Assembly (NCBI GenBank): GCA_036822015.1
Contig: DAISIL010000109.1
Coordinates: forward strand, 1-5,296
DNA from: DAISIL01 sp036822015
GTDB lineage: Bacteria > Bacteroidota > Bacteroidia > Cytophagales > Bernardetiaceae
Reading direction: 5' to 3'
Length of the DNA stretch: 5,296 nt
Part shown: piece after piece, positions 1 to 5,296 of the stretch
Numbering within the stretch: position 1 is the first letter of the stretch
Layout of the letters: every line of letters begins with the position of its first letter
Position numbers and translations under genes: made by a program
Notes under the pieces: generated by a model
Told to the model about the DNA's origin: nothing
Seen by the model: only the letters and a program-made list of their open reading frames with translations
Databases searched by the model: none

Positions 1-12
1 TTTTTTCGTTTT

Positions 13-47
13 AAAACCTCCCCAGCAACCCTTGTGGAGGTTTTTTT
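13..47 (+). terminator. Rho-independent terminator of an upstream gene outside the window
   Basis: A perfect 9-bp inverted repeat, AAAACCTCC (13-21) with GGAGGTTTT (36-44), encloses a 14-nt loop and runs into a T tract (41-47) followed by a second T-rich stretch (51-55). This is the classic form of an intrinsic terminator reading left to right. It should end transcription from a plus-strand gene to the left of the window. The A tract on the 5' side could extend the hairpin but gives little U tract for the opposite direction, so it is probably not bidirectional. It ends only about 17-20 nt before the ABC ATPase start, so that operon needs its own promoter in this very short space or relies on readthrough. 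Confidence 0.8.
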
Positions 48-48
48 G

Positions 49-56
49 TATTTTTG
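49..56 (+). promoter_or_regulatory. Possible Bacteroidota-type -7 promoter element
   Basis: TATTTTTG fits the Bacteroidota sigma factor -7 consensus TAnnTTTG exactly. It lies 7 nt before the ATG at 64, so a transcript starting just after it would have almost no leader. The nearest TTG (32-34) is only 14 nt upstream, shorter than the usual spacing of about 19-20, so a proper -33 element is missing. The tract is T-rich, and a chance match is quite possible. Confidence 0.2.
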
Positions 57-63
57 TTTAACT

Positions 64-744
64 ATGCTTAAAGCACACGAACTCACAAAAATTTATACTG
101 GACAAGAGACCAGTACGGTTGCACTTTCGGGGGTAAGCCTTGAGGTGGAGCAGGGTGAGTTTGTGGCCATTATGGGGCCATCGGGTTGTGGCAAATCGAC
201 CTTACTTCATCTTTTTGGGCTGCTTGATACGCCTACTTCTGGGCAGTTGTTTTTCAGAGGTCAAGAGATTTCTACGTTAGGCACTCGTACCCGAACGCTG
301 ATCCGTCGCAGATACATAGGCTTTGTTTTTCAGTATTTTAATTTGATTGAGGAACTGACCATCTATGAAAACATTGAGCTACCTCTGATTTATGGTGGTG
401 TGGCTTTGCGTGAGCGCAAGATACGGGTGCAGGCCGTAATGGAGCGGGCCAGTATTTGGCATAAGCGTAGCTTTTTTCCGCGACAGTTATCGGGGGGACA
501 GCAGCAGCGGGTGGCTTTGTGCCGGGCGGTGGTGCATGAGCCGGAGTTATTGCTGGCCGACGAACCTACGGGTAACCTGGACTCGTTACAAGGGCAGGAG
601 GTATTGGCTTTTTTGAGTGAGCTACACGAGCAGGGTATGACGATTGTGTTGGTTACCCATTCCAAAACGATTGCTAGCTATGCCCAAAGAATCATTCAAG
701 TTTTTGATGGACAAATAGTTACGGGAGCGATTATCAGTGATTAA
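64..744 (+). CDS. ABC transporter ATP-binding protein, LolD/MacB family
   Basis: This 226-residue ATPase should power the adjacent permease by binding and hydrolysing ATP on the cytoplasmic face of the inner membrane. The standard motifs are intact: Walker A GPSGCGKST (38-46), Q-loop FVFQ (Q90), signature LSGGQ (142-146), Walker B LLLADEP with D166 and E167, D-loop GNLDS (170-174) and H-loop H199. The stretch after the Q-loop (FNLIEELTIYENIELPLIY) is typical of the LolD/MacB/FtsE-like group, and the length is normal for a stand-alone subunit. I chose the ATG at 64. An in-frame GTG at 34 would start inside the terminator hairpin and add ten residues of unlikely sequence. No Shine-Dalgarno sequence precedes the ATG, as is common in Bacteroidota. 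The stop overlaps the permease start by 8 nt, indicating translational coupling. The substrate cannot be deduced; LolD, MacB and peptide-exporter ATPases look much alike. Confidence 0.95.
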   Translation: MLKAHELTKIYTGQETSTVALSGVSLEVEQGEFVAIMGPSGCGKSTLLHLFGLLDTPTSGQLFFRGQEISTLGTRTRTLIRRRYIGFVFQYFNLIEELTIYENIELPLIYGGVALRERKIRVQAVMERASIWHKRSFFPRQLSGGQQQRVALCRAVVHEPELLLADEPTGNLDSLQGQEVLAFLSELHEQGMTIVLVTHSKTIASYAQRIIQVFDGQIVTGAIISD

Positions 745-3151
745 AAACTACATCCTTACCATCCTTAGAAGCCTCGACCGCAGTCGCCTATACGCTGCCA
801 TTAACGTACTGGGGCTGGCTTTTGCCATTGCTTGCTTTGCGCTGGTGTGGCTTCTGGTGCGCTATGAGTGGATGCACGACCGCTGGCATCCCGAAGCCGA
901 ACGGGTATTCAGGATCACGGAGCGGGTAGAGAAAGAGGGGGTGGGTGAGCATTCTAGTTCGGTGCCTTTTCCGTTGGGCCCCACGCTACAAGCCGAGTAT
1001 CCTTCGTATATCGCCGCGATGGTGCGTCTTTTCAATTTTCAGCTTCCGTTGGTCTCGATCACGAAGGGGGAACGTGCCTACAACGAGTCGGGGTTTTATC
1101 TGGCTGATCCTGGTTTTTTTCGTGTTTTTGGTTATCCGTTGGCGCGTCAGTTGAGGGATAGTTTATTGACACGCCCTTTTGAGGTCGTGATCTCGGCGCG
1201 TGTTGCCCGTGCGTATTTTGGGGAGGCGGATCCTTTGGGCGATACGCTGCTCTTGCAGGGGCGTGTGCCTTTGTGTGTGGTGGGCGTTTTTGCGGAGCAG
1301 TCCCAACCCTCTCATTTTCAATTCGACTTCATTGCTTCTTTTGCCACCCTCGACGCGATTACTTTGCATCGCTATCGACAAAGTTGGGTCTGGAACCCCT
1401 GCTGGACGTACATTCGCCTGCAAGCTGGCATAGAGCGCGAGGCGGTAGAGGCGATTTTGCCCAGGTTCACGGAGCGGCACTTGTACCCGGTCATCCCCGA
1501 CCAGGTGAGCTTATCCCTGCAAGCCCTGACGAGTATCCACTTGCGCTCGCACCTGGATTATGAGCTACGCCCCAACAGTGATATGCGCTACTTGTACGCT
1601 TTTGGTTTGTTGGGAATTTTGGTTTTGGTGATGGGTGGTCTAAACTTCATGCAACTGTCCCTTTCGCGGGCCACCTTACGCGCCAAAGAGATTGCGGTGC
1701 GGAGAGTGTTGGGAGCAGACCGATATAGTCTTTTGTTACAGTTTTTGGCCGAGGTGTTGGTACTGGGTAGCTTGGCTGTTTTGGTGGCTTTTATTTTGGT
1801 GGAGCAAGCCTTGCCGTATTTGCGCACGCTTTCTGGGCAGTCTCTTCCTTCGAGTGAGCGGGAGGGCTTGTTTGGGGTGGTGCTGGGGGTTGGTTTTGGG
1901 GTGAGTATTGGGGGGAGTATATATCCTTCGATGCTGATGCTGGGTTTTGACGTGAGGCGTATCTTCAGTGGACGGGCCGCCAGGATGCCTTCTCGGCAGC
2001 ATTTTAATCGGCTTTTAGTCAGGATACAATTTACGATTTCAGTGGTTTTGTTAGTTTTTACGTTTACCCAAAGCCGACAATTAGACTTTTTGCGGAGTTT
2101 TGATCTGGGCTTTGATACCCAATCGGTTTTTGTGATTCCATTGGGGCAGTCTCCCGAGATACGCAGGCATTATGCTTCGCTGCTTCGGGAGATCAACGCG
2201 CATCCTGACTTGATTTTGGCTTCTGCTGGGGCAGAGGATATTTTGGGAAAAGCGCACCAGACGCGCCCCTATATTCGTTCATCGGATAGTTTGTTGGTTT
2301 TTTCTCCTTCTCTGTTCATTGGAGAGCAATTTCCACGGGCTTTGGGTTTACGGTTTTTGGCAGGTGGGGATTTTGACTCTTCTCGAGCAGCATACGATCA
2401 GCTACTCATCAACTCATCCATGGTTAGACAGATGGGATTTGCTCATCCCGAGCAGGCGATTGGCCAGTATTTAAGTCGTCCCGAGCAGATGGAGGGCTGG
2501 GGTAAGCCACTCAAGCGGATTCAGGGTGTGGTCGCGGATGTTCATTTTACATCGCTTTATGAGCCGATGGCGCCTTTTGTTTTTGAGCTTCGTCCGGAGG
2601 AGCAGTCGCTGCAACGTTATTTGATGGTGCGCCATGTACCAGGGAAAGGTTTGGAGGCACAAGAGCTTATCGAGCAGATATGGGCAAAGTATGCCAATGG
2701 ACAGGCTTTGGTTTGCTCTTTGTTGTCTGAGGAACTCCAAGAGATGTACCAGCAGGAGTTGATCCTCGGACGTACAGCCATGACCCTCACCTGGGTTGTA
2801 TTGTTGATCTCGGCGATGGGGCTTTTTGCGCTGGCTACTTTTGTGGTGAGCCGCCGCGAGAAAGAAATCGGCATCCGGCGCGTCCTGGGTGCCAACACCT
2901 GGAGCCTTGTTGTGCTGCTCAATGGTGTGTTTTTACGGCTTTTGGTACAGAGTATTTTATTGGGCTGGGTGCTGGCTTATGGGGTGTTGTGGTTGTGGTT
3001 TGAGCGTTTTGCTTACCATGTGCGTCCACCTCTGAGTGCCTTTCTGTGGGCTGCGGGTGTAGTCTTTGGGGTGATGTTATTGAGCGTCAGTGTTCAGACA
3101 TTGCGGGCATCTTTGCGTACACCGGTTCGGGCGATTCAGCGTGGGATATAG
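737..3151 (+). CDS. MacB/FtsX-type ABC transporter permease with two fused units
   Basis: This 804-residue inner-membrane permease is the partner of the upstream ATPase. It is an internal duplication. Each half has an N-terminal membrane helix (about 19-41 and 428-445), a large extracytoplasmic MacB-like periplasmic domain (about 45-280 and 447-675), and an FtsX domain with three helices (about 285-308, 337-356, 377-402; then 681-703, 726-752, 767-786). That gives eight helices in total. The cytoplasmic coupling motif occurs twice, as RAKEIAVRRVLGA (315-327) and REKEIGIRRVLGA (707-719), which is strong support for the family. One chain can thus supply both permease halves of a type VII (MacB-like) transporter. 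The start is GTG at 737, with a weak GGGAG about 9 nt upstream. The first in-frame ATG comes only after helix 1, so GTG is preferred. Such systems move antibiotics, peptides or lipoproteins, or transmit force across the envelope. The cargo here is unknown, and no HlyD-like adaptor or TolC homologue is visible in the window. Confidence 0.93.
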   Translation: MIKNYILTILRSLDRSRLYAAINVLGLAFAIACFALVWLLVRYEWMHDRWHPEAERVFRITERVEKEGVGEHSSSVPFPLGPTLQAEYPSYIAAMVRLFNFQLPLVSITKGERAYNESGFYLADPGFFRVFGYPLARQLRDSLLTRPFEVVISARVARAYFGEADPLGDTLLLQGRVPLCVVGVFAEQSQPSHFQFDFIASFATLDAITLHRYRQSWVWNPCWTYIRLQAGIEREAVEAILPRFTERHLYPVIPDQVSLSLQALTSIHLRSHLDYELRPNSDMRYLYAFGLLGILVLVMGGLNFMQLSLSRATLRAKEIAVRRVLGADRYSLLLQFLAEVLVLGSLAVLVAFILVEQALPYLRTLSGQSLPSSEREGLFGVVLGVGFGVSIGGSIYPSMLMLGFDVRRIFSGRAARMPSRQHFNRLLVRIQFTISVVLLVFTFTQSRQLDFLRSFDLGFDTQSVFVIPLGQSPEIRRHYASLLREINAHPDLILASAGAEDILGKAHQTRPYIRSSDSLLVFSPSLFIGEQFPRALGLRFLAGGDFDSSRAAYDQLLINSSMVRQMGFAHPEQAIGQYLSRPEQMEGWGKPLKRIQGVVADVHFTSLYEPMAPFVFELRPEEQSLQRYLMVRHVPGKGLEAQELIEQIWAKYANGQALVCSLLSEELQEMYQQELILGRTAMTLTWVVLLISAMGLFALATFVVSRREKEIGIRRVLGANTWSLVVLLNGVFLRLLVQSILLGWVLAYGVLWLWFERFAYHVRPPLSAFLWAAGVVFGVMLLSVSVQTLRASLRTPVRAIQRGI

Positions 3152-3226
3152 CCACAAGGTTATTCGGTAAATCTTTTCATTATTTTGTTCCATTTATCTA
3201 GATGAAAGCTTCTTACTTCGGTGCAC

Positions 3227-3547
3227 CTAATGTGCTAGCGTGAGAAAAGCACTTTCTTTATTGGCATATTTCGGAAAATAATCTTTGAAAAATGGAGATG
3301 TAACCTTGGTATCTAAGACTCTGGCTGAGTAACCACCTTCAAAATCAGTACGATGTAATCGAATATCCTGTGTTGGGTCGCAGATTTTTTTAACAAGACT
3401 TGTTACAAGTGCAGAAACAAGAGATTTATTACTATCTATCTTGTCGATCAACACATCAACGTCTCGTCTTATTGCATCGGAAACGTTACCTTTATCTTGT
3501 CGTCTGGCTACATGATAGGCTTCTAATAAAATTTCTTTTTCTGTCAT
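3227..3547 (-). pseudogene. Probable N-terminal remnant of a type II restriction endonuclease
   Basis: This 106-residue ORF follows the methyltransferase on the same strand. Its ATG overlaps the methyltransferase TGA in an ATGA arrangement (4 nt), so the two were translated as a pair. The first 60 residues look helical and charged. The segment GGYSARVLD (71-79) followed by TSPFF (83-87) resembles, from memory, the conserved N-terminal region of some type II restriction endonucleases, such as SacI-like enzymes with a YSAR...PF pattern. I could not verify this by search. Type II endonucleases usually run 200-400 residues and place the metal-binding PD-(D/E)XK or similar core further on; no such core is visible. 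The frame ends in TAG right after SAFLTLAH, and only 75 bp separate it from the permease stop. No minus frame continues the protein: one frame stops immediately, another reads only about ten more codons. I infer loss of the catalytic part. A genuine short accessory protein is the alternative. Confidence 0.6.
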
Positions 3548-4560
3548 AAGAACAACTCTTGAGTAAAACTCGCTGATTTTATCCGTTTATTAGCTAAATC
3601 TACATATTCAGGATTTATTTCAATACCCATATATCGTCGATTTAAGTTTTTTGCAGCCAGACAGGTAGTGCCACTTCCACAGAAAGGATCTAAAATAAGA
3701 TCGTTTTTTTTGCTTAACAATTTTATTAGTTCTTGTGTGATATACAAGGGGTAAACAGCAGGATGTGCGTTGTCTTTTGTAATTTCTACTGGACTTTCAA
3801 TAACATCTTTTTTTAACCTGTTTCCCAATATTTTGATTACAGTAAATCCATTATTGCGAATTTGATTATTTCTACCACCTTCCATTCCTCCATACGCTTC
3901 TTTATGAATACCCCGTATTTTCATCCGGAAACTATCAATTTCTCCACGGTGAACCAATAATATCGCTTCTTGTAGTGCCTGGCGTGCATTAGTTTTTTGC
4001 TCTGCTGTTAAATCTGAGTTTTCAATGAGATCGAAATATTTTTTTCCTAATTTTTCACTAGGCTTGCTTTTGTTCGTCTTATTGAAGTCATCCAGATGCT
4101 TTAGGTAGTTATCTAAGCAAAAATAATAATCTTTGGATTTTGCAAAAATAAAAAAAGGTTCTGTAGCTTGTATGAGTTTTCGTTTGTCTTGTCGCGGTGT
4201 AGGATTTAACTTAGACCAAGTAAGTTGGTTGATTAAGAAAACTTTGTTATTTTCAATGGCTTTGATAGCAAACTTGTAAGGTAATAAAGACAAAGCACCA
4301 TCTATGTACTTGTCTCCCAAATTAAAAACAATGCTTCCTGTCGGCTTAACTACGCGGACACATTCAAAAAAAATGGCGAGTAAATTTTCTAGGTATGCTT
4401 CTTCTGTCCCTTCGTTGCCTATACCCAGGCCACCCGTCCCATAATCTCTTTGCTGAAAATAAGGAGGCGAGGTGAGAACGACATCAATACATTCATTAGG
4501 CAAATCTTGCAAAACATGCAGACTGTTACCCACAACAATACGATCTAGCTTTATTTCCAC
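3544..4560 (-). CDS. Beta-class DNA methyltransferase, probably N4-cytosine specific
   Basis: This 338-residue enzyme should transfer a methyl group from S-adenosylmethionine to an exocyclic amino group in a short DNA site. The catalytic motif IV is TSPPY (30-34). The SAM-binding motif I, DPFCGSGTT (291-299), lies near the C-terminus, followed by the motif II-like GIEI (312-315). A motif X-like HPAVYP (266-271) precedes it. This order, catalytic before SAM-binding, defines the beta class, and the S in SPPY favours N4-cytosine over N6-adenine, though not absolutely. Residues about 145-235 between the two blocks are lysine-rich and family-variable, and probably hold the target recognition region. 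The start is GTG at 4560: a TGA lies in frame two codons upstream, and the protein then begins with the usual DRIVVGNSLHVLQDLP. All motifs are intact, so the gene looks functional. It is much more AT-rich than both flanking genes. The next gene appears to be its broken nuclease partner. Target sequence unknown. Confidence 0.92.
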   Translation of the reverse strand: MEIKLDRIVVGNSLHVLQDLPNECIDVVLTSPPYFQQRDYGTGGLGIGNEGTEEAYLENLLAIFFECVRVVKPTGSIVFNLGDKYIDGALSLLPYKFAIKAIENNKVFLINQLTWSKLNPTPRQDKRKLIQATEPFFIFAKSKDYYFCLDNYLKHLDDFNKTNKSKPSEKLGKKYFDLIENSDLTAEQKTNARQALQEAILLVHRGEIDSFRMKIRGIHKEAYGGMEGGRNNQIRNNGFTVIKILGNRLKKDVIESPVEITKDNAHPAVYPLYITQELIKLLSKKNDLILDPFCGSGTTCLAAKNLNRRYMGIEINPEYVDLANKRIKSASFTQELFL

Positions 4561-4617
4561 ACTTCAATATATGTATTTCGTGCAATTTACTAAACAAAAG
4601 CTACGCAACCAAAAAGT

Positions 4618-4630
4618 AAAAGCTGCTTTT
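4618..4630 (-). terminator. Weak terminator-like hairpin at the aminotransferase stop
   Basis: Read on the minus strand, AAAAGCAGCTTTT starts within the TGA stop of the aminotransferase and can fold as a 5-bp AAAAG/CTTTT stem with a 3-nt loop. It is followed two bases later by TTTTT. The stem has a single G-C pair, so termination would be inefficient, and transcripts may read on into the methyltransferase gene 69 nt downstream. The same gap contains two near matches, each with extra T residues, to the Bacteroidota -7 element on the minus strand (4595-4603 and 4610-4618). These are not good enough to call a promoter. Confidence 0.25.
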
Positions 4631-5296
4631 CACCGCGTCTCTTCTATTGCCAGGAGTAGCTCATGGCAAGCTGACCGTATCTGCTCTTCCGTGATGATGA
4701 GCGGAGGGGCGATGCGCATGGCCGTATCACAAAACAAAAACCAGTCGGTGAGTAGCCCGCGCTCAATGGCCCTGCGGATGAGCCGTTGTAGTCGTGCAAA
4801 ACCCGAAAACTCAATGGCCATCATGAGCCCCCGGCTGCGAATACGGAGGATGTCAGGGTGTTGGAGGAGTTCGCGAAAGAGAGTTTCTTTTTTGCCTACC
4901 TCTTCATAAAGTCGCTGCTCTTGAATGACTTGTAGCGTTGCTAGTGATGCCGCGCAGCATACGGGATGCCCGCCAAAAGTCGTGATATGTCCCAGCACAG
5001 GCGCGTGTGTGAGGCAGTGCATTCGCTCCCTTGAAGCCACAAAAGCACCCAGCGGAAGCCCCCCACCCATGCCTTTGGCCATCACCAAAATATCTGGCAC
5101 AACGCCATACTGCTCAAAGGCCCAAAACGTACCTGTGCGCCCAAAGCCCGTCTGTATCTCGTCCAGGATTAGGCAAGCACCTACGGCATCGCAACGCTGC
5201 CGCAATGCTTTCAAAAAACATAAGTTTGCTGGCACAACACCTGCCTCTCCCTGGACGGTTTCGAGGAGTACGGCGGCTGTCCGCTCCGTGATTTGA
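4630..5296 (-). CDS. Class III PLP-dependent aminotransferase, C-terminal part
   Basis: The reading frame is open to the right edge, so the N-terminus is missing and 221 residues are visible, beginning QITERTAAVLLE. It is a fold-type I, class III aminotransferase of the acetylornithine/ornithine aminotransferase group, which moves amino groups between an omega-amine and 2-oxoglutarate in the cytoplasm. Diagnostic features in visible-residue numbering are ETVQGEAGV (12-20), the PLP-ring aspartate in LILDEIQTGFGRTG (D45), the Schiff-base lysine in MAKGMGGG (K74), TTFGGHP (105-111), and the substrate-carboxylate arginine in MRIAPPLI (R194). The C-terminus is complete and ends in ETR. The first downstream start candidate, a GTG at 5235-5233, is internal, because family sequence continues upstream of it. 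Complete members have roughly 380-430 residues, so about half is seen. The exact substrate (acetylornithine, ornithine, succinylornithine or another) cannot be settled from this half, so no symbol is given. Confidence 0.93.
   Translation of the reverse strand, partial: QITERTAAVLLETVQGEAGVVPANLCFLKALRQRCDAVGACLILDEIQTGFGRTGTFWAFEQYGVVPDILVMAKGMGGGLPLGAFVASRERMHCLTHAPVLGHITTFGGHPVCCAASLATLQVIQEQRLYEEVGKKETLFRELLQHPDILRIRSRGLMMAIEFSGFARLQRLIRRAIERGLLTDWFLFCDTAMRIAPPLIITEEQIRSACHELLLAIEETR

Larger units (their letters stand above)
3227..4560 (-). other. AT-rich restriction-modification cassette, probably laterally acquired
   Basis: Base composition changes sharply at both edges. Hand-counted 60-base lines inside the block are near 28-30% GC (3241-3300 and 4081-4140). 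Lines in the neighbours are near 55% (2881-2940, permease) and 60% (4981-5040, aminotransferase). The block contains only the methyltransferase and the endonuclease-like remnant. It lies in the gap between the 3' ends of two convergent genes, both of which keep intact C-termini, so insertion broke neither. I see no transposase, integrase, terminal inverted repeat or convincing target-site duplication in the short flanks (3152-3226 and 4561-4629). Lateral transfer is an inference from composition and gene content. Confidence 0.6.

Noticed and set aside
34..63. Longer ATPase start at GTG 34
   Set aside because: It lies inside the terminator hairpin and would add ten residues (MEVFLYFCLT) encoded by the T-rich tract. 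The ATG at 64 gives the normal family N-terminus.
1163..2922. Several minus-strand and alternative-frame open frames inside the permease gene
   Set aside because: They overlap a continuous, motif-supported permease frame, and their compositions (Arg/Pro/Gln/Lys-rich) are typical of shadow frames.
3158..3177. Possible terminator after the permease gene
   Set aside because: An imperfect hairpin (GGTTA...TAAATC) before TTTT can be drawn, but it needs a wobble pair and a bulge and is too weak to call.
3223..3235. Short inverted repeat GCAC/GTGC around the endonuclease remnant's stop
   Set aside because: The stem is only 4 bp with no following T tract on the minus strand. It is likely chance and not evidence for a terminator or insertion scar.
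3152..4629. Insertion sequence or integron-type boundaries around the R-M cassette
   Set aside because: I compared the two short flanks by eye and found no shared direct repeat, terminal inverted repeat or transposase fragment.
4472..5296. Long plus-strand open frames opposite the methyltransferase start and the aminotransferase
   Set aside because: They are antisense to a clearly recognisable aminotransferase with conserved motifs, and their translations are low-complexity and unlike any known domain.

Overview
The window most likely comes from a member of the Bacteroidota with a mid-range GC chromosome. This is an inference from two things. A separate LolD/MacB-type ATPase is paired with a fused permease of about 800 residues that carries two MacB/FtsX units in one chain, a layout very common in that phylum. 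Most starts also lack a convincing Shine-Dalgarno sequence. No rRNA, tRNA or taxon-specific marker is present, so the assignment is moderate at best.

Layout, left to right. Positions 1-50 hold a rho-independent terminator closing an unseen upstream gene. A two-gene plus-strand operon follows: an ABC ATPase (64-744) and, overlapping it by 8 nt with a GTG start, an 804-residue permease (737-3151). Together they should form an inner-membrane MacB-type mechanotransmission or export ABC transporter. No HlyD-like adaptor or TolC-like partner is visible.

Positions 3227-4560 on the minus strand form an AT-rich restriction-modification remnant. It contains a complete beta-class, probably N4-cytosine, DNA methyltransferase (3544-4560). 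Overlapping its stop by 4 nt is a 106-residue ORF (3227-3547) that looks like only the N-terminal part of the cognate restriction endonuclease. The cassette sits between the 3' ends of two convergent, GC-richer genes, which suggests horizontal acquisition followed by loss of the nuclease.

Positions 4630-5296 on the minus strand are the C-terminal 221 residues of a class III PLP-dependent aminotransferase whose N-terminus lies beyond the right edge.

The transporter, the R-M remnant and the aminotransferase show no obvious functional link. I see no CRISPR array, tRNA, rRNA, insertion sequence or clear novel defence system. The most interesting element is the solitary methyltransferase with its apparently decayed endonuclease partner.
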